In this document: positions 8,357-17,846 of the stretch, piece by piece
How the letters are laid out: each line of letters opens with the position of its first letter
How positions within the stretch are numbered: position 1 is the stretch's first letter
Assembly (NCBI GenBank): GCA_017743475.1
Contig: JAGHYV010000018.1
Coordinates: forward strand, 1 to 61,511
DNA length: 61,511 nt
Direction of reading: 5' to 3'
From: Roseiflexus sp.
GTDB taxonomy: Bacteria; Chloroflexota; Chloroflexia; Chloroflexales; Roseiflexaceae
Notes under the pieces: model-generated
The model's database searches: none
What the model saw: the letters and a program-made list of their open reading frames with translations, nothing else
What the model was told of the DNA's origin: nothing
Position numbers and translations under genes: made by a program

Positions 8357-9364
8357 TCATCGCTTGAAAATCGATGTGCGCAGGTGCAGGTCTGCGCCGC
8401 AACAGGTACAGCGTCCATCCTGAACTCCCGTCATACGTGCGATCCGACCGCTGCGCTCGATCACCACCGATGCGCACGACGGGCATATCGTCTCCTGTCC
8501 CGGTTCCGGTCCGTACACATAGAACAGTCCTGCTTCGGCGCCAGCGCGACGTGCGCGTGCGACTGCTGCTGCCGCTGCCGCACCAGCGTCGCCTGGCAGG
8601 ACGTGCCAGGGGGTGAACGGGCTGAGCGCGGATCGGATCCAGCGGACGAGTTCGTGGATCTGGTCGGCGGCATCATTTACGCCAGGGTGCAGACGAGTCA
8701 CCACTTCGATATGGCAGTGCCAGCGATGAAAGGCATGTTCCGCCACCTCCAGAATGCCCCGCCATTGCTCAACGCCAGCAAGACGCCGGTAGGCGGCATC
8801 ATCGAATGCACGCAATTCCAGGCAGATACCGTCGAGATAATGTCCGATCTGATCGAGCGCTTCAATCGTTAGAAACCCGCTGGTTATCAGCGCCGTGTAT
8901 CGGCTGGCAGCGCGCGCAGTGCGTAGCAGATCGAAGATATACTCATGCGCCACCGAAGGGTCGCTATGGCCCCAGACAATACCGCGGCACAAGCGCTCCA
9001 GCGCGAATGTGGCAGCGCGCTCCGGCGCAAGCCGTCGTCGACGCCGATTATCGGATGGTATGTTGCCATACTGACCACGATGGCCATCCTCAGGGAAAGC
9101 GTAGCCCCACCCTCCTAGCGTCAACACCTGTGTGCCAGGAAAGAAATGCCACAACCGGTGCTCATCAATCGGTCCAACCGTCGCTACGCTGATGAGCCCA
9201 TCGTTATGCACCGCAAGACCGTTATTGTCGCGTACACGCACTCTACAGCGCCCTACCTGGCGTGGTTTCAACGCGCACCGCCACTGACAGACATTGCAAC
9301 GCAACGTCTCATCATCGAGCGCGTCAACGAGACCGGTGTAGCGCATAGGTTCACCTGCTAGCAT
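8357..9364 (-). CDS. AmrS-like radical SAM family protein lacking the Fe-S cysteine motif
   Basis: A 335-residue protein that follows the AmmeMemoRadiSam-type radical SAM enzyme along its length: an N-terminal zinc-ribbon-like CNVCQWRC...GRC, then PIDEHRLWHFFPGT, a central barrel (GHSDPSVAHEYIFDLL, NEPxV-like), EVVTRLHPGVND, and a C-terminal CPSC...CTCCG ribbon preceded by GLFYVYG. Where the family has GCNxxCxxCQN, this protein has GGWGYAFPEDGHRGQYGN, so no CX3CX2C cluster exists. It is therefore unlikely to do radical SAM chemistry. A second ATG at 9346 with AGGTGA upstream is an alternative start. It is transcribed opposite to lepB. Confidence 0.75.
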   Translation of the reverse strand: MLAGEPMRYTGLVDALDDETLRCNVCQWRCALKPRQVGRCRVRVRDNNGLAVHNDGLISVATVGPIDEHRLWHFFPGTQVLTLGGWGYAFPEDGHRGQYGNIPSDNRRRRRLAPERAATFALERLCRGIVWGHSDPSVAHEYIFDLLRTARAASRYTALITSGFLTIEALDQIGHYLDGICLELRAFDDAAYRRLAGVEQWRGILEVAEHAFHRWHCHIEVVTRLHPGVNDAADQIHELVRWIRSALSPFTPWHVLPGDAGAAAAAAVARARRAGAEAGLFYVYGPEPGQETICPSCASVVIERSGRIARMTGVQDGRCTCCGADLHLRTSIFKR

Positions 9365-9496
9365 TCTTGTTCCTGATCGGGTATAATCCCTGACGCATGG
9401 TGCGTATAGTGCAGCACGCCTTGCAGATCGTCATCAATTCCCGAAAATCTGGCGCATTGCCCGTGCGTCAGCACAATCTAGTCTAGTACAGAAGAT

Positions 9497-10228
9497 ATGG
9501 ACGAAACACCACTCCGTCGCCGCCTCGGTCTCGACCGACCATCAATTGCCGAGCATCCGGTCGAAACAACCGACGTCTCAACCGTCGTTTCGCACCCAAT
9601 ACCAGCAGTTCGCAGTGTGGTTCGGGAAATGCTGGAGACTGCCGTCTTCATTCTTCTGATCTTTCTGATTGTGCGCGGCGCGATCCAGAACTTCAAGATC
9701 GAAGGGCAAAGCATGGAGCCGAATCTGCACAGCGGGCAGTATATTCTGGTCAACAAACTGATCTTTTTTCACTTCGACCTGCATGCACCCCTGCGCCTGT
9801 TGCCCGGCAATGCCGATCTGCCGCCGCGCGTTGTCTATCCTTTTCGCCCCCCGCGTCGCGGTGATGTAGTGGTGTTTGAGTATCCGCGTGATATGAGCAA
9901 AGATTATATTAAGCGCGTGATTGCCCTGCCGGGAGAGACGGTTGAGATCCGGGAAGGGCGCGTGTATATCAATGGCATCCTGCTCGATGAGCCGTACCTT
10001 CAGGGAGTTGCTACTACTTGCCGCCTGGAAGACCCGTGTGCGCGCGGTCCTGTTGTGGTTGAGCCAGGCACAGTGTTCGTGATGGGGGACAACCGTGCCA
10101 ATAGCAGCGACTCGCGCGAGTGGAGCAGTTTGCCGCTGGATCGGATCATCGGGCAGGCGTGGATTTCGTACTGGCCGCGTGAGCATTGGGGCGTTATTCC
10201 TTCGCCGACGTATGCTGCATTGCCTTGA
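9497..10228 (+). CDS. lepB: Signal peptidase I
   Basis: A 243-residue membrane protease that cleaves signal peptides from exported proteins. It has one N-terminal membrane span (about 47-62, AVFILLIFLIV), the catalytic serine in GQSMEPN (S72), the general-base lysine in KDYIKRVIALPGE (K139), and the conserved box MGDNRANSSDSR near the C-terminus. A TATAAT box lies at 9382-9387, about 110 bp upstream, with no good -35 element. The glycosyltransferase gene follows 21 bp downstream on the same strand. Confidence 0.97.
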   Translation: MDETPLRRRLGLDRPSIAEHPVETTDVSTVVSHPIPAVRSVVREMLETAVFILLIFLIVRGAIQNFKIEGQSMEPNLHSGQYILVNKLIFFHFDLHAPLRLLPGNADLPPRVVYPFRPPRRGDVVVFEYPRDMSKDYIKRVIALPGETVEIREGRVYINGILLDEPYLQGVATTCRLEDPCARGPVVVEPGTVFVMGDNRANSSDSREWSSLPLDRIIGQAWISYWPREHWGVIPSPTYAALP

Positions 10229-10249
10229 TCTATTATAAACGAACCCCAC

Positions 10250-11443
10250 ATGCATATTGCTATCAATGCGCATCTTCTTGCCCATACGCGCACCTTCCGG
10301 CGCGCAGGGGTCTCGAACTACGTCGAAGCGCTGCTGATCCATCTGGGTGGTATCGACAGGGAGAATCGTTATACGGTCTACACCACTCGCGGTCTCGACA
10401 GCGCTGCGCTGGGGCTGCCGCCCAATTTTCGGGTCAAATCCAGTTGTTTGCCAACCATCAATCCGCGTGTGCGCATTCCATGGGAACAACTGCTGGCACC
10501 GTTGCTGCTGCGTCTCGAAGGCGCAAACGTGTACCATGGCGTGCTCAATGTCGTTCCACTGGCATGCCCGATTCCATCGGTGGTGACGATCCACGATCTG
10601 AGTGCATTTCTGTTCCCGCAGACGTTCCGCCGGGTCAATCGGGCGTACACACAATGGGCGATCCGGGTTGCAGCGCGACGCGCCCGGTATCTGCTGGCCG
10701 TATCAGAGTTTACCAGACGCGAGATTGTGCGCTGGCTCCATGTTCCACCGGATCGCGTGGTGGTGACGCCCAACGCCGCTGATGCGCGCTTCGCGCCACC
10801 CGATCCTGTCCAGCTCGAAGCTTTTCGTCGGCGCACTGGCCTGCCTGATCGATTCATCCTGTTTCTCGGCACGCTTGAACCGCGCAAGAACCTGCCGCTG
10901 CTGCTCGAGGCGTATGCCCGGATTGCGCGTCATGTCGATGCGCCGCTCATCATCGGCGGCGCAAAAGGCTGGCTGTATGAGCCGATCCTGAAGCGCGCCG
11001 AGCAACTTGATCTCGGAGATCGGCTCCGCTTTGTTGGTTACATCGATCAGGACGATCAGGCGCTCTGGTACGCCGCTGCCACCATGTTCGTCTTTCCCTC
11101 GCTGTACGAAGGGTTTGGCATGCCGCCGCTGGAAGCTATGGCGTGCGGTACGCCGGTCATTGTCAGCAATAGCAGCAGTCTCCCCGAAGTCGTCGGCGCA
11201 ACACCGGGATCGCCGGATCAGGCGGCAGCGTTGATCGTTCCGCCTGATGATGCCGACGCGCTGGCGCAGGCGATGCTGTGTCTCCTCTCCGACGCCGACC
11301 TGCGCACTGAGTTGCGTGCACGCGGGTTGGCGCGTGCGCGCTGCTTCTCCTGGCGCACGACCGCAGAGCGAACACTGGCGGTATATCATGCTGCAGCGAT
11401 GGGGACGCCGCTGCATATCGAATACGGGTATGCTGAACGTTGA
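10250..11443 (+). CDS. Glycosyltransferase family 4 (GT-B fold)
   Basis: A 397-residue protein that opens [20 protein letters not shown], a typical GT4 N-terminus. The C-terminal Rossmann domain has [17 protein letters not shown] and the ExxFGxxxLE-type signature in [19 protein letters not shown]. These enzymes transfer a sugar from a nucleotide-activated donor; donor and acceptor cannot be read from the sequence. The 3' end overlaps the next gene if that starts at 11430. Confidence 0.93.
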   Translation: MHIAINAHLLAHTRTFRRAGVSNYVEALLIHLGGIDRENRYTVYTTRGLDSAALGLPPNFRVKSSCLPTINPRVRIPWEQLLAPLLLRLEGANVYHGVLNVVPLACPIPSVVTIHDLSAFLFPQTFRRVNRAYTQWAIRVAARRARYLLAVSEFTRREIVRWLHVPPDRVVVTPNAADARFAPPDPVQLEAFRRRTGLPDRFILFLGTLEPRKNLPLLLEAYARIARHVDAPLIIGGAKGWLYEPILKRAEQLDLGDRLRFVGYIDQDDQALWYAAATMFVFPSLYEGFGMPPLEAMACGTPVIVSNSSSLPEVVGATPGSPDQAAALIVPPDDADALAQAMLCLLSDADLRTELRARGLARARCFSWRTTAERTLAVYHAAAMGTPLHIEYGYAER

Positions 11444-12341
11444 ACGCTCCAGGCGATCTGCGAAACTGCGGCATTTCGTTGCTCGATTTCCGTTTTCCGG
11501 TTTCAGACTGCTGGTTTTCATCATGCTGACCACGTTGCTCGCCAGCGCTCTGACAGCATCCATAACCGTCCCATCACACGCGCAACCCTTCGTGCGACCG
11601 GCGTTTGCGCGACAGATGGAAGCATTGCGTCCGGTGATCATCAATGCGGCGGCGCGTCACAACGATCCGACCGTTTCCGGGATGGATGATGCTGCATTTG
11701 CGGAAGTGATTGCACTGGTGCTCTACAACGAGCATTTCGGATGGCTGGAGGAAGCGGTGCCGCCGTTGCGCCCGTTGACGCCGTGGTATCAGGCGGCGCA
11801 GATGGTGATCAACGCCTGCGGCGCAAACCTGACAGTCTGGCCCAGCAACATTCGTCCTTCGGTGGCGCTCGAAATGCTGCGTGGCGAACTTCCGGTCAAA
11901 GGCGTATCGGGACACCTCTTCATGCCGCTGCGCATCGAGGGGAGCCGGATTGATCCGGAACGCTACCGCACGCAGACGGAGTTGTACGCCGCGATCAACC
12001 GTGAATTGATCCAGCCGGCGCTGGCGGTCGAATACCTTGCCGCCAACCTGGAGCGTGGCGTCCATCGCGCGCGGCACGAAGGCGTGCCGGTGACCTGGCA
12101 GGCGCTCGCCGCCTGGCACAACCAGGGGATCGTCGCTCCGGAGGATATCGCCGCCAACCCGACCGCGCGCGACTACGTGCGACGGGCCGCTGTCTATCGC
12201 GATCTCGCGCGGGCGTTTATTGCCGCAGATCCGGTGGTACGGCATAGTCGCGCACAGCCCAGTAGATCGCCTTCGGCGTTCCATCCGCAGCCACAAAATT
12301 CCAGTTATCCTGATAGGTGCGCGCCTGCCAGGGCGTGCTGA
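11430..12341 (+). CDS. Secreted protein with lytic-transglycosylase-like pattern
   Basis: A signal peptide spans about residues 20-52 (GFRLLVFIMLTTLLASALTA, cleavage near SHAQ). The mature part has ALVLYNEHFGWLEEAVPP, then WPSNIRPSVALEML, and INRELIQPALAVEYLAANL followed by TWQALAAWHNQGIV. The order of a lone Glu, an NI..A..YLA..L helix and an ALAAWHNQG loop recalls SLT-type lytic transglycosylases, but I cannot confirm this. ATG 11430 overlaps the end of the glycosyltransferase gene; ATG 11523 is a shorter alternative. The last 125 bp run antisense through the glycoside hydrolase gene, and the tail there (Pro/Ser/Arg-rich) looks unconserved, as if the native stop had been lost. Confidence 0.7.
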   Translation: MLNVERSRRSAKLRHFVARFPFSGFRLLVFIMLTTLLASALTASITVPSHAQPFVRPAFARQMEALRPVIINAAARHNDPTVSGMDDAAFAEVIALVLYNEHFGWLEEAVPPLRPLTPWYQAAQMVINACGANLTVWPSNIRPSVALEMLRGELPVKGVSGHLFMPLRIEGSRIDPERYRTQTELYAAINRELIQPALAVEYLAANLERGVHRARHEGVPVTWQALAAWHNQGIVAPEDIAANPTARDYVRRAAVYRDLARAFIAADPVVRHSRAQPSRSPSAFHPQPQNSSYPDRCAPARAC

Positions 12342-13395
12342 ATTGCCACAGGCACATTGCTTCCAGCCATGTCCACTCCAGCGCCATCTGGTACGCACCA
12401 ATCGTCCAGCGCACGCGCTGTGCCGGACGCACCGCCGCCGACCAGCGCGGGTGATCGTTCCATCCCCCTTCAGTGATGAAGATTGGTTTGTGGCGATCAC
12501 CCAGGTATACCAGTAGATCACGGATCAGTTCGACACGTCGGAAGTTGACTTCTTCCGGGGCAGGCGGAGCGTCGTGCGGTTGTTGTGCCCCGTAGTTGTG
12601 CACTGCCCAGGCATCGAACCATGGAGCGGCGCCAGCAGCGTACAGTTCGGTGATGTAGCGCAAATCCCCCATCCGCACTTCAGCCTGGTCACCCAGGTCG
12701 CCGCCCGGCGAAAGTGCCCCGGCGATCACCACGGCATCGGGCACGGCAGCCTTGACCCGCGGGTACACCGCCTTCAGTAGTGCAGCATATCCAGCAGGAT
12801 CGGGGGGGCGCCGCCCCCACTCGAATGCCAGATTTGGCTCGTTCCAGACAATGATATGCCGCACTCCATCAGCGCGGTAGCGTTGGAGGAACGCTGCTGC
12901 ATAATTGGCGAAGTCGGCATAGTGCGCTTCATCGAGGTACCGGTCGCTCGAATTGCGAGGACGCGCCCACTGCGGGACGATGTCGAGCCGGGCGATAACC
13001 TGCAATCCCTGGCGCACTGCATGGCGCACGACCATATCGGCGCCTGCCCAGTCGTACCCGAAGCGGGAGCGCGGCTGGACGTATGCCCAGGGAAACAGAT
13101 CAACGATCCAGCGTGCCCCCATTTCACGCACCCGTTCCAGCGTCCGCCGGATGTATCCCTCGTCACCAATGCCGGTGAGACGGGTATGGATGCCGATCTT
13201 CGGGTTGAGCGTCACAACCTGCTGCTGTGGGGGAAGGTGGAGCGACCGCGGTGCACGCAGCGCCCAGAACTCAGCTGCTGCAACGCCTATTAACAGTGGT
13301 GCGCCGATCAACAGCCGCCGATGACGTCGCCAGGCGGAATTGCTGGTGTCGCAGCGCTTCCCGCTCACGGGGTTATTCTGGTATTCATCTATCAT
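12217..13395 (-). CDS. Membrane-anchored glycoside hydrolase, clan GH-A type
   Basis: A 392-residue protein with an N-terminal anchor (about 28-44, LLIGAPLLIGVAAAEFWAL) and an extracellular TIM-barrel. The acid/base Glu lies in IIVWNEPNLAFEW and the nucleophile Glu in PIFITEGGWNDHP, the spacing expected of GH5/GH39-like enzymes. Substrate unknown. Its 3' end overlaps the convergent gene by 125 bp. It is divergent from the L,D-transpeptidase gene, whose consensus promoter starts 13 bp beyond its start codon. Confidence 0.88.
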   Translation of the reverse strand: MIDEYQNNPVSGKRCDTSNSAWRRHRRLLIGAPLLIGVAAAEFWALRAPRSLHLPPQQQVVTLNPKIGIHTRLTGIGDEGYIRRTLERVREMGARWIVDLFPWAYVQPRSRFGYDWAGADMVVRHAVRQGLQVIARLDIVPQWARPRNSSDRYLDEAHYADFANYAAAFLQRYRADGVRHIIVWNEPNLAFEWGRRPPDPAGYAALLKAVYPRVKAAVPDAVVIAGALSPGGDLGDQAEVRMGDLRYITELYAAGAAPWFDAWAVHNYGAQQPHDAPPAPEEVNFRRVELIRDLLVYLGDRHKPIFITEGGWNDHPRWSAAVRPAQRVRWTIGAYQMALEWTWLEAMCLWQFSTPWQARTYQDNWNFVAADGTPKAIYWAVRDYAVPPDLRQ

Positions 13396-13407
13396 AAACC
13401 TGCATGC

Positions 13408-13435
13408 TTGACATCGCGTGAGTAGACGTTATAAT
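13408..13435 (+). promoter_or_regulatory. Consensus sigma-70-type promoter for the L,D-transpeptidase gene
   Basis: TTGACA at 13408-13413, a 16-bp spacer and TATAAT at 13430-13435. Both hexamers match the consensus perfectly. Transcription would start near 13442, giving a leader of about 75 nt before ATG 13517. Confidence 0.8.
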
Positions 13436-13516
13436 CGGCTCAGGCGTCTTCGCAACGATCCTCCCTCTTCGTTTTCAATCGTCCTTGCCAGCGACGGCAG
13501 CTGCCGGGGAACATCC

Positions 13517-14710
13517 ATGATGCGCCACGTTGTTCGCTTGACCATCATCGTACTGCTGATCGTCGCTCTGGCGGCAACATATGCAGCGACGCCGGCGTTT
13601 GCCCGGGCAGGTGCACTCTATTTTCCACGCACAGGTCATCACCTGACCGATGATCACGGTTTCCTGAGTTTCTGGCGCAGCCACGATGGACCGCGTCTGC
13701 TCGGTTTCCCCGTGACCGAGACGTTGATCGTCGAAGGGATCGGTCCGACGCAATACTTTGAGAAGGGACGTCTGGAGCGCGTTGCTGCTGCCGACGGAAC
13801 ACCAGTTGTTCGGACCGGCGCTGTGGTTGCTGAGTATGTTGCTGCGCTCTACCGCACCTTCCCGCCGCGCCCTGATCGTCAGCCGGTGGAGGGTGAACTG
13901 CTCTTTGCGGAAACCGGTCACAGCGTACGCGAGCCGTTCATCAGTTTCTGGCAGGCAGCGGGTGGTGTCGAGTTCTTTGGGATGCCGATCAGCGAACCAC
14001 TGTGGGAACAGACTTCCGCTGGATTGCGTCAAGTGCAGTACTTCGAGCGCGCCCGCCTGGAGCGCGTTCCAACGCTCACAGGTACTCTCGATGAGATTCA
14101 GGTCAGTGATATCGGTCGCGCACTGGCGGAATTGCGCGGATTGAACACTGCCCCCGTGCCCAACCGTGGATTCGAGACCTTCGGACCACCTGCGTCTGTT
14201 ACACCGGATGTCGCTCTGCTCGACGCACCATCTGGCGCACCCACCCCGCCGCATGCACGTCCTTCGCCTTCACTGCGCACTCCTGCACCATCCCCACCTA
14301 CCAATCGAGCCAGCGCTCCCGCTCCGCGTTCTTCGGGCAAAGCCAAACGGATTGTCGTCAACCTGAGCAAGCAGTGGCTCTACGCATACGAGGATGACCG
14401 TCTCGTCTTCGATGCGCCGGTCGCTACTGGGCGCGATGGTATGAATACGCCCACCGGCAACTTTCAGATTTACGCCAAATTGCCGGTGCAAACGATGGAT
14501 GGCATCACCGATGGCAAATACTGGGTTGTGCCGAATGTGCCACACGTTATGTATTTCTCCGGCGGCGTCGCGCTCCACGGAACCTACTGGCACAACCTCT
14601 TCGGAACCGGCGTGCGTCCTTCGCACGGGTGCGTGAACCTGCCGTTGAAATCGGCAGCCTGGCTCTATGAGTGGGCGCCGGTTGGCACACCAGTGCATGT
14701 AACTTACTAA
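13517..14710 (+). CDS. L,D-transpeptidase (YkuD domain) with signal peptide
   Basis: A 397-residue exported protein. A signal sequence (MMRHVVRLTIIVLLIVALAA) is followed by two similar modules around FPRTGHHLTDDHGFLSFW and FAETGHSVREPFISFW, LGFP-like repeats that each carry a Y-F-E-[KR] segment. A Pro/Ala/Ser-rich linker follows, then the YkuD domain (about 275-397) with HGTYWHN and the catalytic SHGCVN (Cys near 372). Such enzymes form 3-3 peptide cross-links in peptidoglycan or anchor proteins to it. ATG 13517 lies downstream of a perfect promoter (13408-13435), which rules out the longer upstream frame. Confidence 0.93.
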   Translation: MMRHVVRLTIIVLLIVALAATYAATPAFARAGALYFPRTGHHLTDDHGFLSFWRSHDGPRLLGFPVTETLIVEGIGPTQYFEKGRLERVAAADGTPVVRTGAVVAEYVAALYRTFPPRPDRQPVEGELLFAETGHSVREPFISFWQAAGGVEFFGMPISEPLWEQTSAGLRQVQYFERARLERVPTLTGTLDEIQVSDIGRALAELRGLNTAPVPNRGFETFGPPASVTPDVALLDAPSGAPTPPHARPSPSLRTPAPSPPTNRASAPAPRSSGKAKRIVVNLSKQWLYAYEDDRLVFDAPVATGRDGMNTPTGNFQIYAKLPVQTMDGITDGKYWVVPNVPHVMYFSGGVALHGTYWHNLFGTGVRPSHGCVNLPLKSAAWLYEWAPVGTPVHVTY

Positions 14711-14715
14711 TCCGC

Positions 14716-17700
14716 TCACGACGACCCAGCACGTCCAGCGCGATAAATAGTGACACCGGCGTCACGACCGGCTACTGCGAGTTGCACTCCATCGGGACTG
14801 AACGCCAGCGCCATAATGCCGAACTGCTGCTCAACGCGCCCCATCTCCGCACCGTTTGCCGGGTTCCAGAATTGTATGACGCCGGTAGGGGTGCCGGTTG
14901 CGAGAAGCGCGCCATCCGGCGAGAATGCCAGAGCGGTAAACCAGCCATCCTCTGGCGCGGCACGAATATTGCGTTCGGATACGCCGGTCTGATAGTTCCA
15001 CATCCGCAACACCCCATCGGTTCCCGTGGCGGCAAACAATGTTCCGCCCGGCTGGAACGCAATGCTGGTAATCGCGTTCTGCATGCCGCTCAAAGTTTGT
15101 ACCCGCTGACCATCCGAAACGCGCCAGATCTCAATCCGTGGATCGTTTGGCGTCCCGGATGCTGCCACAAACTCACCATCGGAACTGAGCGCCACCAGAA
15201 ACACAGCTGGCAGATCAGTCTTGAGCGAACGCGACAATCGACCGGTCGAACCATCCCACAGCACCACCGTTCCATCGCTCGTGCCAACCGCCACGACAGA
15301 TCCGCCGAGATCGGCTGCAATGCAGAGCGGTGTTCCTGTCATCCCCGACAGGTCACTGGTCGCTTCCTGAACGAAATCGATCAGTCTCACTGTATCCTGC
15401 TCAGTGATCGTTACCAGGCGGCCATTGGGCAGGAAAGCCAGTGATTGAACCGATGTGGCCGAGCCAGCGAACTGACGCACCTGGTCATTCGCCAGCAGTC
15501 GCAACTGAATGATCCCGTTATAGCCAACCGAGCCGAGCACCTCGCTATCCGGCGAAAAAACAAGCGATGTGATCAGTCCAAGACCGATTCGCAGGTTCAA
15601 GTCAGGACGCTGCTTCATCAGATCCCAGACGATAACGCGCCCCTCCTGATCGCTGACCGAAGCCAGGCGCTCACCGTCGGGGCTGATAGCAATACTGAAG
15701 ATATCAAGCCGATGCACATCGAGCATTGCGGTCTGCACACCACGGGCTACATCCCAGACGCGCACAGTGGCATCCAGCCCTGCCGAATAGAGCGTTTTCC
15801 CATCTGGCGAAAATGCCAGTCCGCGAATAACAATCCAGTTCGTATGACCACGTAACTGATGGATGATCTGACCGCTCTTGGCATCGACCAGGTACACCAC
15901 CCCCTCGGTCGAGCCGACTGCCAGCATCTTGCCGTCGGGCGAGAATGTGACGCCTGTCGCCCAGTGGCGCAGATTCGTGTCTGGGTCGAGAGCAGTGCGG
16001 AAACTGAAGCTGCTGATTTCTTTCCCGGATGCCACATCCCACAAACGAGCACTTCCGTCGCGCGAGGCGGATGCCAGCGTCGTACCGTCGGGCGAGAACG
16101 CGACGCCGCCAATAAAACCAGTATGACCGCGAAGCGTTGCCAGCAGTTGACCAGTAGCGGCATCCCATATGCGCACCGTCTGATCAGTACTCCCCGAAGC
16201 CAGCAATGTTCCATTGGGAGCAAAGGCAAGACTGCGGATCCAGCCGGTGTGCCCGCTCAGGCGTCGGATGACCTTACCGGTTGCCACATCCCAGATTCGG
16301 ATATCGTTATCATCGCTGGCGCCCGATGCAAGGAGCGTGCTATCGGCAGACCAGGCAAGCGACGTAATTTTCCCCGTATGGTCGAACCAGGTGCCGCGAT
16401 CATCGAGGGTCGTCGCATCATGCAGGCTCACGGCCTCACTCACCCCAACCGCCAGCAAACGACCATCGGGTGAATAGGCGACCGGACCAAGCACCGACAT
16501 CGATAATTGTCGGGTTGCAGTAATTGCAGCGATGTTCCGGGGTGAAATCGCGTTCGGACTGAGCGTCGTCGATCCGTCGACCGGGATCGGGGTAGGAGGC
16601 GGAACAGTTGGTTCAACGCTTGCGCCGCTCTCCTCAGTTGGCGTTACTGTCGCTGCGGGCGTCGCAGTCGGGACAGGGGCAGGCCCGGCGATGCCGAGCA
16701 TCTGGCGCAACGGGCTTCCTGGCAGGAACACCGCAATTGCCAAGCACACGCTGATCGCCGCAACGGTCAGCAGAACTGCCGAGGTGATCAGACACCCGGT
16801 GCTCAATCCCTGCTGCTGCGGAACCGGGACATAACCGGGGGGATATGCGCCCGGCTGTGAGTACGGTGGAGAAGCGGCAGGTGTGGGAGCGGGTGCAACC
16901 GGTGACGCTGCCGGTGGTGAAACATTCGATGGTGCAACTAACGTTTCGGGCGGATCGGTGACCGGCGTCTGCGCCGCCCGACCTCCAGCAGCTGTCACCT
17001 GGGTGATCACATCGGGACCGAGGCCGAGCGAACGTCCGCCCATCATCTGCGCTGTTTCCAGCGCGATCCGCATTTCACGCGCCTGCTGAAACCGATTGAC
17101 CGGTTTCAGTTGGAGCGCGCGCAACAATACCTGCTCAACCAGCGGGGAGATCTGCGGGTTGAGCGACCGTGGTCCCGGCAGCGGCATGCCTGCGTTCTGC
17201 TGCTCCGGCGTCGGTGGTGCCCAACCCGTCAATGCGTGGTATATTAGCGCGCCGATTGTATAGACATCGCTCACCGTCGTCGGTTCCGCATCGGTGCGTG
17301 CCAGTTCAGGAGCGCGGTAGGGCGACGGCGTCTGCCCGATTGGTACTGCCAGGGTGAACGGAGTCACCATCCAGACGCCCTGATCGGTGATCCAGACATC
17401 GGTAACTGCCAGGTCGCCGAGGAACAGAGACGGACGCTGACTGTGCAGATGTTCCAGAAGCAGGAGTAAACGGGTTGCCTGCGCCAGAACATCAGCTTCC
17501 GTCAACGGACCGCCGCGTGCCCGGATCGACCGCTCCAGATCCTGACCGCCCGGATCAACGCACACCATAAAGTAGTGCGAGTCCCCGGCAAAATGATCGC
17601 GCAGCGGCAACAGTGCTTCGTGACTCACTGCCGCGATCTGTTTTGCGAGAATTGCCAGATCGCTCCGCGCCTTATCATCGACTGTGAACTCTGCAACCAG

Positions 17701-17814
17701 CGTCAACTCGCCGCTCTGTTCATCGCGACACCGATATGTTTTCATACCGGGTCGCTCGTCGATCGTATAGATCGTGCGGTAGCGATCATGGATAACCTTC
17801 TCGCCTGAACTCAT
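14716..17814 (-). CDS. Pseudokinase - transmembrane - WD40 repeat protein
   Basis: A 1032-residue protein. Residues about 10-260 have the Ser/Thr kinase fold layout, but the ATP-binding lysine of VAIK is absent (LVAEF near 39-43), the catalytic loop reads LGDLAVTDVW (K and N lost) and DFG is replaced by TPF (151-153); YRAPE is kept. A Pro/Ala-rich segment and one membrane span (LITSAVLLTVAAISVCLAIAV) follow. A Thr/Pro-rich extracytoplasmic linker leads to about a dozen WD40 repeats (for example LAFSPDG, VRIWDAATG), probably one or two seven-bladed propellers. Probable role: a signalling or scaffold receptor without kinase activity. It is convergent with the L,D-transpeptidase gene, only 5 bp apart. 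Confidence 0.9.
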   Translation of the reverse strand: MSSGEKVIHDRYRTIYTIDERPGMKTYRCRDEQSGELTLVAEFTVDDKARSDLAILAKQIAAVSHEALLPLRDHFAGDSHYFMVCVDPGGQDLERSIRARGGPLTEADVLAQATRLLLLLEHLHSQRPSLFLGDLAVTDVWITDQGVWMVTPFTLAVPIGQTPSPYRAPELARTDAEPTTVSDVYTIGALIYHALTGWAPPTPEQQNAGMPLPGPRSLNPQISPLVEQVLLRALQLKPVNRFQQAREMRIALETAQMMGGRSLGLGPDVITQVTAAGGRAAQTPVTDPPETLVAPSNVSPPAASPVAPAPTPAASPPYSQPGAYPPGYVPVPQQQGLSTGCLITSAVLLTVAAISVCLAIAVFLPGSPLRQMLGIAGPAPVPTATPAATVTPTEESGASVEPTVPPPTPIPVDGSTTLSPNAISPRNIAAITATRQLSMSVLGPVAYSPDGRLLAVGVSEAVSLHDATTLDDRGTWFDHTGKITSLAWSADSTLLASGASDDNDIRIWDVATGKVIRRLSGHTGWIRSLAFAPNGTLLASGSTDQTVRIWDAATGQLLATLRGHTGFIGGVAFSPDGTTLASASRDGSARLWDVASGKEISSFSFRTALDPDTNLRHWATGVTFSPDGKMLAVGSTEGVVYLVDAKSGQIIHQLRGHTNWIVIRGLAFSPDGKTLYSAGLDATVRVWDVARGVQTAMLDVHRLDIFSIAISPDGERLASVSDQEGRVIVWDLMKQRPDLNLRIGLGLITSLVFSPDSEVLGSVGYNGIIQLRLLANDQVRQFAGSATSVQSLAFLPNGRLVTITEQDTVRLIDFVQEATSDLSGMTGTPLCIAADLGGSVVAVGTSDGTVVLWDGSTGRLSRSLKTDLPAVFLVALSSDGEFVAASGTPNDPRIEIWRVSDGQRVQTLSGMQNAITSIAFQPGGTLFAATGTDGVLRMWNYQTGVSERNIRAAPEDGWFTALAFSPDGALLATGTPTGVIQFWNPANGAEMGRVEQQFGIMALAFSPDGVQLAVAGRDAGVTIYRAGRAGSS

Positions 17815-17846
17815 GGAAGCCTCGTCGTGATGCAGATGATCCGCCG

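Noticed and set aside
9578-10654. 358-codon minus-strand open frame across lepB and the next gene
   Set aside because: Spans two well-supported plus-strand genes; composition typical of antisense frames in GC-rich DNA.
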